Assembly: GCA_015680685.1 (NCBI GenBank)
Contig: MNCI01008068.1
Location: forward strand, 382,115 to 446,114
DNA from: Gnetum montanum
Lineage: Eukaryota; Streptophyta; Gnetopsida; Gnetales; Gnetaceae
Length of the DNA: 64,000 nucleotides
Direction: 5' to 3'
A program made the translations under genes and the position numbers. This document shows positions 1-10,841 of this stretch, in pieces (position 1 is the stretch's first letter; each line of letters opens with the position of its first letter). The notes under the pieces are model-generated. The model saw nothing but the letters and a program-made list of their open reading frames with translations, was not told the origin of the DNA and did not search any database.

Positions 1-1533
1 GGTATTTCTCAAACTAAGGAAGGACTCAAGGATTGCAAAGGGTGTGACTTCAAGGGAACTTGATGCTTTTGTGTTGGTCATTCACTTGGGTGCTTGGATG
101 TTTTCTTCTTGAGTTTGCTTACCGTTCTGATGTTACCCAATTATCGGAAGCTGAGCTAATAAAAATAAGAAGTCTTTGCATGGTGTGGTTCTCATGCATA
201 AAAACACAAAACAACAAAAAAAATGAAAATGAGAATTGAAAGCACACCCGTTAGACGAAATAAATTTTGGGGCTACAAGCACTGGTTATGGAACCAAAAG
301 TGTTCCCTCTAACTAAGGCCCTTCTCGCTTCCCATTGCCTCCTTTGTTTCATCGGAATGGTGGTGGCTCTTTGAAGATGCATCCTTGTTATCCAAGTGGA
401 TGGTTTAGTCGAATGCATTGATGCGAAGTCACTGGAAGTGGTTGGTTTGAGGCCAGAGTTGGAATGAGACTTGCCAGGTCACATTAATCATCAAACACAC
501 AAGGGGCTGTACACCACTTTCTCCTTGAGATTCCATTCCATTCTCTTCTCTCCTTTCCATCCTTCTCTCCATTGTTCACCTCATTGCCAGTTGTATCATT
601 AGTGTATATATTTTGGTTGATGCACTATTTTCTTTTCGGTAAATTCTTGTGGTTAAGACTTTAACTCTTGTTCCAAAAGACATTCCCAGGGCCTACGGAA
701 TCTTTGAATGTGGGTCTGTCAGGGCATTAAGTGCATGAGCCTGCTTTGGGGAGGACCCACTGACATTCCTATTTGGAGCATTAGTTAACTTCTTTTCCTT
801 AACATTTTGCAATTAATTATTATTTTGTTCATTCCCATCTTGACATCCACTTCACTGTTGTTTTCAGTTGTCCCTTTTTATCTATCTTTCTTACCCCTTT
901 CCCTTCTTCATTCTAATGCTACCAGAGGTTTGTGATTAGTCATGGGGGTATGGGGCCCCCTTTTTTTTCGATTTTCTCCTAGCCCCAAAATTTTTGATTT
1001 TCTTCCTAACCCCTACACCTTCGGTAGTCATTAGTAACATCTTCCTAGGTCCATATTAGCCATACCACAACCTAGCCAATGGACTTACACCGAAGCAAGG
1101 TATTAATTACTTAATGATTCAATTACCCTTGCTAATATATGATTGTGTTATGTGTGCAGATGGCAATCATGCAAACAACGGATTGGATCTGGAGCTGGAG
1201 CAAAACACTTGGAATGGAGTAGCACTGAAACAGCTATGCAAGGAGCAAGATCGATGGCGCACTTATGGATGGACAACGAAGGAGCAATCTTGGCGTTGGA
1301 AGCAGCGACACTTCTTTCTATCTCTCTCTTTCTCTCTCAGTTGCCAACAAAGGCTTGATGTCATTGTAATAAGGTGTTCACCCTTGTTGTCATGAACACT
1401 AGTTTTGTCAAGTCTTGTAATAATGATTCATTCACATGTCATCCCATTAGTTCCATTCCCCTCAATAATTCCATACCTTCCCGATATTATTGTAAGGAAC
1501 TCGAGGACGAGTTTTCATTCAGTCATGGGGGTA
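1..1533 (+). other. Non-coding 3' internal region of element I
   Basis: No recognised protein is encoded. Small open frames at 1114-1395 and 1374-1607 match nothing I know. A short frame opens with ATG at about 1160, right after a pyrimidine-poor stretch ending in a possible splice acceptor (TGTGTGCAG), and stops after about 20 codons. Element II has an analogous ATG behind an acceptor-like CTACAG at 26797, where a 960-codon extra ORF begins. The extra ORF therefore seems to be missing or replaced in this copy. A purine-rich tract (agtcatgggggtatg) stands at 1521-1535 directly against the LTR as the polypurine tract, with a second identical copy at 938-952. Confidence 0.5.
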
Positions 1534-1598
1534 TGAAGAGGCGCGATATGCACAAGCCACGATATTGTGTACACGATATCACGGTCTGCCATCAAAAC

Positions 1599-1606
1599 TA
1601 TAAATA
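1599..1606 (+). promoter_or_regulatory. LTR TATA box (element I)
   Basis: TATAAATA lies in the LTR 175 bp upstream of an AATAAA. The same pair with nearly the same spacing occurs in both LTRs of element II (177 and 179 bp), which supports this as the RNA polymerase II promoter that defines the start of R. Confidence 0.7.
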
Positions 1607-1773
1607 AGAGGTAGCACTCCCCTCATTTGGATGTAGAGGTTAGAAGTAGCGAAGCTCTGGTGGATTAATCACCCCAGAGATAGAATATTTTCCATGTGCC
1701 CGCAGTAGGAGTCCCCCAAGTGAACGGTTCTTTATTCAAGCAGCTTTGTACCTGAACACAAGTTGTGTACGAC

Positions 1774-1779
1774 AATAAA
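1774..1779 (+). terminator. LTR polyadenylation signal (element I)
   Basis: AATAAA in the context 'acaataaagatgag' is conserved at the same place in both LTRs of element II. Confidence 0.6.
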
Positions 1780-2089
1780 GATGAGCTTTGTGGATAAAGC
1801 TTGTAGTACATGGATAGGTTTATTTAATGTTATTTATTACTTTCCTAGTAGCGCGACATGAGTATGACTTGGTTACGAGCATTGACGAATGTGTATGGCT
1901 AACCAAGGAATCGACTACTCATTGCGATTAGATTCTCTGACCCTTATCTCCTAGAACATGGGGTAAGTATGACTTGGCTATGAGCACCTACGGGTGTGTA
2001 CAGCTAGTCAAGGAATTGGNGTTCGATCGGATCGCGCGTGCTACGCTCGTTTCGTATGGTTGAGTGTAGGGGTACCTTGCCACTCATCA

Positions 2090-2733
2090 CTAAGAAACTT
2101 TTTCCACTTTTCTTCTATTGCTTGCCTTTGAAAATTTTTCAAATTTCTCACACAAGTTATAAAATTTTCTTTCTCTTTTTCAAACTAAAAAATTCTTTCA
2201 TTCTCCATTTCTTTGGCTTCAAAAATATTTTGACTTCACTTTGGCTATTCTTTAGGAAATTTGCCTAAGTTTTCTTCTAAAGTATTTTGAAAATTTTCTA
2301 ACTTTTCTTTCTTAGTTAGTGCATTTCTACATGTAAATTCATCTAACACTTTCAATTTTAATTCCTTTTCATGTAATTATTCTCTCTCTCATTCTTTACG
2401 GGCCATGGATGTCACCTTACTTTATCATCTATGTGAGTCACTAGCCTTGAATGGGTCCCACAGCTAAATCACTCATTCTCTTAATAAGGATTTAATTAAT
2501 TTTTCTCTACTTGACTTGGGCTCCATCATCTTTATGGTCAATATCACTGAGGAAGACTTAGTTTCTCAAAGTAGCCTCTCCTTTTTGGATCATGAACCTA
2601 TCTTAACTAACAATTTCTTACTAGAGCTTGTCATATTAAATTATCAAAATAAGTAAAAGATCCTACAATTAAGGAAAAAATTGCCCAACTACATTAAAGA
2701 ATTCATCTCGGAAAGACTTAGAAAAAATTATAT
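2090..2733 (+). other. Spacer between element I and a truncated Tat pol
   Basis: AT-rich DNA with T-rich runs and no recognisable gag or protease. An open frame at 2038-2268 starts inside the LTR and is very rich in Phe and Leu, which is what T-rich non-coding DNA gives. The plus-strand Tat element seems to have lost its 5' LTR, gag and protease before element I landed here. Confidence 0.4.
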
Positions 2734-3527
2734 TGCTTTTGCATAGGAATACAATGACATGCCAAGTTTGGACCCTATGCTTTTCAACATAACATCATAC
2801 TCAAGGAGGGTTTTAAGCATATTAAACAAAAAGCTTGAAAGATTAAAGCTAACTTAGCCTTAACCATAGAAGATGAGATCATCAAAGTCAACAATGCTAG
2901 ATTCATACATTCTATAGAATACTATGATTGAGTATCCAACATGGTAGTTATGCCTAGTAAAAATGAAGCCATTAGGATATGCATTAATTTTTATGTTTTC
3001 AATAAAGGAATAGTGAAAAATGACTCTTTGTTATTCAACATTGATTAAATCATTGACATAATGGTATGCCATGCTTTACTTAGTTTCATGGATGGTTATA
3101 CTAGCTATAGCCAAATTCAAATCAATCCTAAACATCAATGCTTCACAAATTTAGTGACCTCATAGGGAACTTTTTGCTATAAAAAATGCATTTTTAACTT
3201 AATAATGTTGGAGAAACATTTCAATAATTTATGATTTTAATTTTTAGTGACATGATGTTTCAAGAAATCAATGATTATGTGGATGATCCAACTATTAAGG
3301 CTATTATTGCACCTAATCATCCCAATGATTTAGACATAGTCTTGGCCCAAGGAAATAAATATAATATTTTCTTAAACCACAAAAGGTGCATCTTTGGCAT
3401 AGAAACATGCACAGTGTTAGGATTCTTAGTTTTAAATGAGGGTATTGCCATGAATCTTGATAAGTTCAAAGTAACCATGAACCTTTCATCACCTAAGTGT
3501 CTCAAAGACATACATCTTGCAAGGTAG
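2734..3527 (+). pseudogene. Reverse transcriptase ruin, Tat lineage
   Basis: This is the polymerase domain of a Ty3/gypsy Pol polyprotein, which copied element RNA into DNA inside the virus-like particle. A conserved lead-in (AFA.EYNDMPSLDP, ~2734-2780) typical of Tat/Ogre-type elements is followed by a palm with 'SFMDGYTSYSQIQINP' near 3085-3130. The active-site motif YVDD is at about 3273. Downstream 'LNHKRCIFGIETCTVLGF' falls in the open frame 3231-3527. There are several frameshifts and stops, many of them TAG where CAG is expected. Gag and protease are absent upstream. It cannot encode a working enzyme. Confidence 0.8.
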
Positions 3528-3599
3528 ACTTCAATCCATTTGCCATTTCATATGTAATCTAACTAACTAATTTCATTCCCTTTCTTACCTTATCAAAAA

Positions 3600-4085
3600 A
3601 TCTATAACTTTCAAGTGGGACTTGAAGTGTCAAGAGGATTTCAATGCAATCAAGTATGCCCTCACCAACCTTTCTATTTTTTATACCTCTTAGTTTGATA
3701 TTGCTTTTTATCTATATCTTTCTAAGTCTAATTATTCTATCACAACCATGCTTTGCTAATGTTGCAAAGATGGTGTTAATCTTCCTATCTATTACATCTC
3801 TCATCCCTTCTTTGATTGTAAGACATGCTATATGAATATTGAGAAATATTGCTTAATAATTGTCTTTGCCCTTAAGAAATGCTAACACTACCTACTAGGG
3901 GAAAAGGTTAATGTCATTTGATGAGATAACATCTTATGATCTATCACTATCAATCCTTACGAAAACAATTGCATGGAAAAATGGAAAACACTTCTTACAA
4001 ATTTTGAGTTACCCTACCTTATCCAACACTCAATTAAGGGACAAGCCATAGTGGATCTACTTATATTAGTGTTATTATTTAAACC
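3600..4085 (+). pseudogene. RNase H ruin (first, pol-type), Tat element
   Basis: This domain removed the RNA strand of the RNA/DNA hybrid. Readable pieces include 'CQEDFNAIKYALTNLS' near 3635, 'IYYISHPF' near 3790, 'NIEKYCLIIVFALKK' near 3836 and 'KWKTLLTNFELPYL' near 3980. They are in the right order but scattered over frames by indels. The domain is followed by a second, different RNase H, the arrangement expected of Tat-lineage elements. Confidence 0.65.
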
Positions 4086-4139
4086 TTTTATCATAACTTT
4101 CTAAACTCTCCTTCAGGAATTAAGTAAGAAGGAGATAAT

Positions 4140-4560
4140 TCCTCCTTCAACTATGACATTGATACATGAGGATTTCGATTTATACTTATACTTTGATGGT
4201 GTTCATATAGCTTAAGGTTCTAGCATAGCTTGCGTACTTTACCACAAAGGTATGGTTCCCATCTATTAAACTTACAAATTTCATTTTCCATGTACTAATA
4301 TGTAGTAGAATATGAGGTTTCCTCTTTGTACTCTAACTTAGATTTAAGAGAATTTTTGTCTTTGATGATTTTCAATTAGTCATATACCAAGTAGACAATG
4401 AATATGCTTGCAAGATTGAACACATTTAATCTTATTTAGAGTTAGCTAAAAATTTGATTTCTCAATTTGATGAATGTTTAATCATACATATCCATTGCTC
4501 TAAAAACATACTCATTGGTGCATTAGCTACTTTTTCTCTTCTTGCAAATTCTTCTTAAAG
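4140..4560 (+). pseudogene. Second RNase H ruin (aRNH), Tat element
   Basis: A second RNase H follows the first. The opening acidic motif reads 'LYLYFDGVHIA' near 4180 and is followed by 'YKFHFPCTN' near 4270. The same motif pair occurs in minus-strand element A at 14683-14946 ('IHFDGAST' and 'YRFQFPCTNN'), which confirms the match within this window. Acquisition of a second, archaeal-type RNase H is known for Tat-lineage elements. Many stops and frameshifts. Confidence 0.65.
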
Positions 4561-4839
4561 ATCATTTATGTCACTTAACATAAGATGCAACTATCACTCT
4601 CACATTACATAATGTATTAACTTAGTTAACTTAGAAGAAGATGTAAAATATCAGGACATTATAGAATACTTACAAACTAGAAAATCTCCCAAAAATCTAT
4701 CTTATTTGTCAAAGGATGCTCTTCACAAAAATTCTAACTATTTTTGTATTATTGATCTTGGTATTCTATGTTGTGTTTCTACATCAAGCGTTCTTCTACA
4801 TTGTGTAAGTTATGACGAAGTAGAAAACATTTTAAAATA

Positions 4840-5880
4840 GATTTATTCTTGTGTATGTGGTGGTCACCTAGGCTCATGGTCTCTCATAGCTTGAATCATT
4901 TTTCTAGGTCCCTAGTAGCCTATGATTTCTAAGGATGCATATACAATAGTTAGAATTTGTGATACATGTCAATGTCATGCTTCACTTATTTATGTACCAT
5001 ATCAAGATCTTAGAACTTTAGAAATCATATGATCATTTAAAAAGTAGGGTAGATTTAATAGGCTATATTAGTCTCCCATCTTTTTCTAGTCATTACTTCA
5101 TTTTTACAACTTCTAAATATTTTACTAAGTTAGTTGAAGCTAATCCTCTAAAATCCACAACTTTAAACTATATTTGTCACTTTATTTTAGATCACATGAT
5201 CACCCATTTTAGTATACTTCTTCATATTATCATTGATAATGGACTTCAATTCAAGAACAAAGAACTAGTTAAATTTTGTGAGAAATACCAAATCACCTAA
5301 TCATTCTCATTTCTGTGCTACCTGAAATCAAATTATCAAGCTAAGTCAACTAATAAACTCCTTACCTATTTACTCAAAATTTTGGTTGACAAAACCCAAT
5401 GCAATTGGCATACCAAGTTATTCCATGCCATTTGGGTCTATTGTACTATCTTTCATAATGTAATTGGCCAAACCCCATTTATGCTAACCTATGGATTAAA
5501 AGCCATGATGCCGATGAAGCTGGATGTGTCTTTTCTTCATACACCCTTGAACAATTAAATGTTAGATGAAGAGAATCACAACATGAATAATGTTAAACTA
5601 CACACACTTGAAAAAAATTATAGGCAAGTAGCTATCAATATCTAAAATCATGAAGAAGTCATGCACCATCACCATAACAAGCATGTTACATTGAGAGAAA
5701 TTAAGGAGTACAATCTTTTCCTTAGGTATTTTGCTAATGCTAGGATAACCAAATTCTTGCTGAACTGGAAAGGTTCCTTTGTCATCCTAAAAAATATTAA
5801 TAACGAAGCATACTACTTGATAGATTTAAATAGGAATTAATACCTAGAACCTTTGAATAATAAATACATTAAAAGATGCT
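4840..5880 (+). pseudogene. Integrase ruin, Tat element
   Basis: Integrase joins the cDNA ends to host DNA. The zinc-binding part is visible near 4855-4990 ('GGHLGS' and then 'CDTCQCHASLI'). The core follows with 'IDNGLQFKNKELVKF' near 5232 and 'YGLKAMMP' near 5490. C-terminal remnants run to about 5880 ('KNINNEAYYLIDLN'). The domain is broken by numerous stops and indels. RT, two RNases H and integrase in this order make a Ty3/gypsy Tat pol. Confidence 0.65.
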
Positions 5881-7030
5881 ATATGTGAAAAAAAGGAAGA
5901 GAAAAATATAAAACATTAGGTTTTCTCTAAATCTATCTATTACTTTACTTATTTTTATTGCATTATTTTGATTCCCTTTCCATTTTAATTTTCTACTCTA
6001 TTTCTTTCTTCAATTTATACTATTTTCTTCTAAATTTCTCATGCAATTTCATCTATCTTACCTAATCTCATCTTATCCCATTTTACTAATATTCTTCTAC
6101 AACACACTATGATGAGGATGTTGATTAGTGATCTATCTTTTGTAGTGATTAATGAGTGTTCTACTATATTAAATTAATGTGAGGGTATGTTGAATTTGAG
6201 TGGGGTAGGGAGGAAATCAAATCTATTAAGCATCAATAAATCATTAGAGTGTGGGACATGGCCATGCCCTTATTTTATGGCATAGCACCTCATCTTAGTG
6301 TATAGGTAATGTCCCTCATTTCTTTTCCCAATTTTTATTGTTCTCTTGAATTTGCAACTCTATATTTTATCTTTCATTTCTCATGTTTCTCTATTCTTCT
6401 TTTAACTTTCTTTCCTCTCTTATTTCTTTTCTTCTCACTAGCATATTTAGTGAGGATTGAGAAGCTCTTTCTATTTCAAGAAAAGAATATTAAGAGCATG
6501 AATGAGATAGGATGTGAATTGTGTAAATGACATTCTTTCAGCCATCTTATGTGTAGGATTTAGCCATCCTACTATGACATAGCAACTCATCTTGGTGTAT
6601 GGGTAATGTCCCTTATTTCTTTTCCCTATTTTATTATTAGCCTGATTTGATAGCTATATATTTCATCTCTTCCCTCTCATTTCTTCTTTATCATTCCTCT
6701 AACTCTATTTCCTATTGCATTTCATTTCCTCTCATTAGTATATTTAGTAAAAATTGAGTGACTTATTCTATTATAGTAAGGGTGTCTTGAAAGCATATGT
6801 GGGATAGGGTGTGAACATCATAAATGATAACCTTTTAACCATTCTACGTGTAGGATTTAGCCATGTCCCTTTTCTGGAACATAACACCATCCTCATGATT
6901 GGTGTATTGATGATATTCTTATTTTTTTTCCTTCTCTTACTCCTTTCTTCTCACTTTTCTTCTTGTAGTTACATCAATCATCCACCTATTTTATTCTTAA
7001 TGGATTCTTCTTTAGTGCTTTATTAGCATC
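5881..7030 (+). repeat. Tat 3' UTR with three ~300-bp tandem repeats
   Basis: Three diverged units carry a core like 'tagccatgcc...acatagcaccatcctcat...gtgtat...gatgtcc' at about 6262, 6553 and 6860, a period of 291-307 bp. The same repeat occurs three times in the second copy at 16818, ~17130 and 17386. Open frames at 6309-6530 and 6811-7026 are Phe/Leu/Ser-rich and come from T-rich repeat DNA, so I do not call them genes. Confidence 0.7.
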
Positions 7031-7046
7031 CATTAAGAGGGGGTAA
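7031..7046 (+). promoter_or_regulatory. Polypurine tract of plus-strand Tat element
   Basis: The tract aagagggggtaa immediately precedes an LTR beginning TGTTGTATCC. The second copy has 'aagagaaagcaa' before TGTTATACTC at 17561. It primes plus-strand DNA synthesis. Confidence 0.65.
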
Positions 7047-10000
7047 TGTTGTATCCACTTTTTTGATTCACTAGAGATTGAGACTAAGTATGGTTTTGAA
7101 ATTGTTCCATGTGAGTTTGAGTATAAAATTTTCAAAAGAGATAATCACAAGACACATTTTCAAGTTCCAAATATTCCTAGAGGTTATTTGGATCTATAAT
7201 ATAGGTTATGAACTTCATTTTTATGATCTCAAGAAAACTATGGGTTCAAAATTTTTTAAGTGTTAGAGGAGAAGTAGATTTTGAATCAACTTTCCTCTAA
7301 CACCATAGGATAAAATGTTCTAAATGTAGTCTTGTAAAATTTATTTTTGTCCATCAAAAAATTAAAGAATCATTAGAGATCCAATCCTAGCTTTCTAGCT
7401 TTAGTTTTAGTAACTTTATAAAATTTCAAGAAAATGCTGAACTTTTCACTAAGTGTTGTTGATGCTGATGCATCAACATCAATGTCAAGAATATTATTTT
7501 TGACACTTAAAATCCTATCAAAATTATGTTCCATCATGCACAATGAGTTCGTAGGGCTAAGACAACTCATTGATAATAGTTTTGACGTTCTAGGGTTTTC
7601 CAATTGACATCTTTTTACAAGTTTTTCTAGGACTTAAAAAATCAAAATTTTTGCTAAGCCTAGAATATTGACAAGATTGGAATTGCCTTAAAACTTCCAA
7701 GCTACCTCTTGCATCTAGTTCATAGTATTCCAAAAGTTTACAGGCTTCTTGATGCTAAAAAAATAAAATAAAATCATTCCAACTCATTCTAGGGTTAGTT
7801 TTGGCATCTCAAGAGTTAGAAGTTTTAGTTGTGAATAATGTTGAAAATATTTCTAACTTCTTGGCTAACATTGTTGTTGATGCCAATGTCATTGAACTTT
7901 GTATTGTCCCAATAATCATCATTGTATAACATCTACAAGCTTCCAAAGATCCTCAAATTTACCTTGGTAAACTTTGATGATAGGTTGGAGGCCAACTGAG
8001 GTTATGGGAGTCCAAAAATCATCACTTTGAGAAAAGTAAAAATTTTTGCTGAGTGTCAATGATGCTGATGTTGTGTTAGAATCACTAAATTTCATCTTTA
8101 ACAAGTAATAACATGCATCTTCACCATCAGCCTATGAAATTATTTCTAGGCTTCTTAGATATCTCAATGAAATTTGGCATTAGTTCTAAGATGAAATGAG
8201 GTCCTAAAAGCTTGAAATTTAAACTTTTTCAAAATACCAAAACTTAGACTAAATATGACTGATGCTAACATTATTGTTAGCATCAACACTTTTAATGCTA
8301 GCATCGTTGAAATCACAGCATTCAAACTTGAGATTTGGCATCTTCTCCTATCCTTTCACTTTTCTTGGCATCATCTCAGCATCATTTGAAGTCAGTTAAG
8401 ATGTTAAATGATATTTTAAAAATTTGGAACCAACACTTTGATAAAATTATCAAAATTTTCCTAAGTTTTGGTTATGCTGATATTGATGTTAGCATTAACG
8501 TCAATGTCAAAATCACCTTAATAGGTCATCGCATTTGCCAAAGTCAAAGGTTAAATTTGCTATTTTTGAACTTGACATCAACTTTAGATGAACTATACTT
8601 AGCTCTAAGTTCAATTTTTGTAACTCAAAGTTGAAATTGACAATTTTCAACTTATAAGTATAAGCTTAAATTACAAAATTTAAGCTTGTCTATCGAGATT
8701 TGAGAGCACTTGTTATATTTCAAGAGATTAATAGCATGGGTACTTGCATGCTACATGGCCACCTTCTACACCTTCAATATCACTTCTAGAGATAGAATTT
8801 TTAGGCTTCTACAACACATTCTCTACTTAGAATGTTTTTAGCTCTAGCGTTAGCGATGGGGCATTTAGCCAAAATAATGCTGTTTTGGCTTGAGATTAAT
8901 CCTAGATCATGACTAAAGCTTCCCCATCCATATCTTAATCCAGTAGAGGTTCAATTTAATTTTCCAAATTCATATTTTACTCAGTATTTGAGCTTTTAAT
9001 ATTAGCTATAATTTACTTATGTTTTTTGTCTATTACTTGAAGTTTAAGACTTCATAGAAGATGAACACTTTGTTGTTCATAAATATAGTAGTTTAATATT
9101 TGGGAAGGAATTTGAGACTCTTTCTCCCATACCAAATTCTCAATATTTTAATATTTTATACCTTTTACTTAAATTCTATACTTAGTTTTTATCTTACTAC
9201 TCATAGTCTATTCCATTGTTTATTTTTCAATAGTTTATACTCAATGTTCTTTTAGTGATTTACACTTAGCTATGTTTTTCATTAAAATCTTACTTTTTCA
9301 TTGTCTCCCTACCATTTCTAGTTCATGTATAGTAAGATGATTTTATATTTGATTGGAGGTTTGATGTCCCTTTGTTTCATAATTTCTAATATATTAAGGG
9401 TTATATCAAGCCAAAGATAATTTAAGACCACATGCTTAGTGTATCAACATTTAGTTCATAGAGGTGTCATTGTAGGAGTTTGAAGAATATTTCTATAGGA
9501 AAATAATATTAGTAGTTTGTTATAAAGTATCATTGATATGAGCCTTGGCTAACTTAATTTGCTTCTCATTGATCTTCTTTTAGAGACCTACTTGTTATCT
9601 ATAATGTCTCTTAAAGATATCATGCTTGGTTGTCTCTTTTGTACATGTTCTAATTTCAATTTCAAACCTTAGTTTTAATGCATGTATCTATACCATCGAA
9701 AGATTTATATTCTTCTATGCTAACTTTTTGATATCAACATCTACCTTCAAAAATTATTCCTTGAGTTAGCTTAGATGAATTTTGTGTTGTTTCTCTAATG
9801 CTACTTATGTTATTCTTCTATTCTCTACTAAAAACTTCTTAATTTCTTCTTCTAGCATGATAATTTTTCTTTGTACGACATAGGCCTTAGCATTAGTAGT
9901 TAAAGCTTTCCATATGCCTTTTCTTCTTTCAACTTGCCATCAAAATTACTTGGTAGTTAGATATTGGAGTTTCTTAGTTTTAAAGTCATCAAGTAACTCT

Positions 10001-10841
10001 ACTACAATAAACTAAATTGGATCTTGTAGATGAGCTTGAAGTTGGACCACCTCATCCTAAAATTATTAAACTTTTTACTTTGCACACTGTAGTTGGATCT
10101 TAGTAAGTGCCAACTTTGCTTTGATAAAAATTAGTTTATATTAGATCACCATGATATTTTTAGTGATCTTAAAGATGTCTTGATATTCTAGCCAATTTGA
10201 AGTAGTTTATCTAAGACATCTTCATGCTCAATTCCACTTATTATTTCCACAGCTTTGCAACCAATGCTTGAAAATTCTTAAACATCCTAGGCATTCATAA
10301 AATCATGAATGAAATCCACGTGAATATTCAAGGTAACATCAACATGTTTAGTAACATCCTTGGCAACATCTTTGTGGCTTTCATGGAGAATGATAAGGTT
10401 TGTAGCCCCATTTTTAAATGCAAGGGTTACCTAGAATGCAATAGCATTTCCAAAAATGTTGAGTAGCCTAGTCATTCCTTATTGGTTACATTAAGATTTT
10501 ATCCAATATTAGGTTCATGGAGACTTCAAGTTCATTGAATGATTTCCTTGAGTATTGTGAAAAGTCTGTAGTCCTCTAGATTATAGCCTAGGCCATTTCT
10601 TAAATGTGACTCATCACTAGATGATAGAACATAGGATCTACTATTGGAACATGCATGGATGGCTTGCCAATATCTATTATAGGGATTATTGATAGTGAAG
10701 TAGATGTTATTATTTATGCTATTTGACTAGTTTGTGTAGCTTCTATTTTGGATGATGATTTCACTTGATCCTTTTTCAGTGGTATGAGCTACATCATTTC
10801 TAAGTATGATGTATTTAGAGCCCTCTTAATCATATCTATAA
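7047..10841 (+). repeat. Long LTR of plus-strand Tat element, copy 1
   Basis: The LTR-like sequence starts with TGTTGTATCC behind a polypurine tract. It is collinear by eye with 17561-19184 plus 30825-31570, the second copy, except for a ~1.3-kb stretch (about 7067-8370) that copy 2 lacks. Shared landmarks are 'ttcaatatcacttctagaga', 'ttgttgtcca(t)', 'catttctagttcatgt' and 'aattattaaact'. The similarity stops near 10837, where minus-strand element A begins. Length is about 3.8 kb, long but within the range of Tat/Ogre LTRs. Small open frames (7078-7266, 7373-7603, 7919-8104, 8335-8634) look non-coding. Confidence 0.6.
7430..8520. repeat. ~200-bp tandem units with hairpin cores in Tat LTR
   Basis: Units of about 200 bp each carry a core of the kind 'gatgctgatgttagcatcaac'. 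Cores start near 7461, 7871, 8061, 8261 and 8473; the unit expected near 7660 has lost its core. The core at 8261-8284 is a perfect hairpin: 10-bp arms (gatgctaaca / tgttagcatc) around a 4-base loop. The core is preceded by an 'aaaatttt(g/c)ctaagt' stretch in most units. Confidence 0.6.

Larger units (their letters stand above)
1..2089 (+). mobile_element. Athila-type LTR retrotransposon I, 3' part
   Basis: This is the 3' end of a plus-strand Ty3/gypsy element whose coding part lies left of the window. The first ~130 bases align by eye with 26590-26720 of element II, downstream of its integrase. Bases ~1360-1533 align with 29700-29888 of element II, just before its 3' LTR. The copy ends in a complete LTR at 1534-2089. 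Unlike the other elements here it still has many CpG dinucleotides, so it is probably the youngest insertion. The 5' end and target-site duplication cannot be checked. Confidence 0.75.
1534..2089 (+). repeat. 3' LTR of element I (Athila-type)
   Basis: The LTR is 556 bp, begins TGAAGAG and ends CACTCATCA, and sits directly after the polypurine tract. It shares its layout and several stretches with the LTRs of element II: a TATAAAT box, a 'tagaatattttcc' stretch, an AATAAA signal, and a 'taccttgccactcatca' end. It is CpG-rich compared with its neighbours. One base at 2020 is undetermined. Confidence 0.85.

Noticed and set aside
6309-7026. Hydrophobic open frames as small membrane proteins.
   Set aside because: They lie in T-rich 3' UTR repeats; Phe/Leu/Ser richness follows from base composition and the frames are not kept between repeat units.
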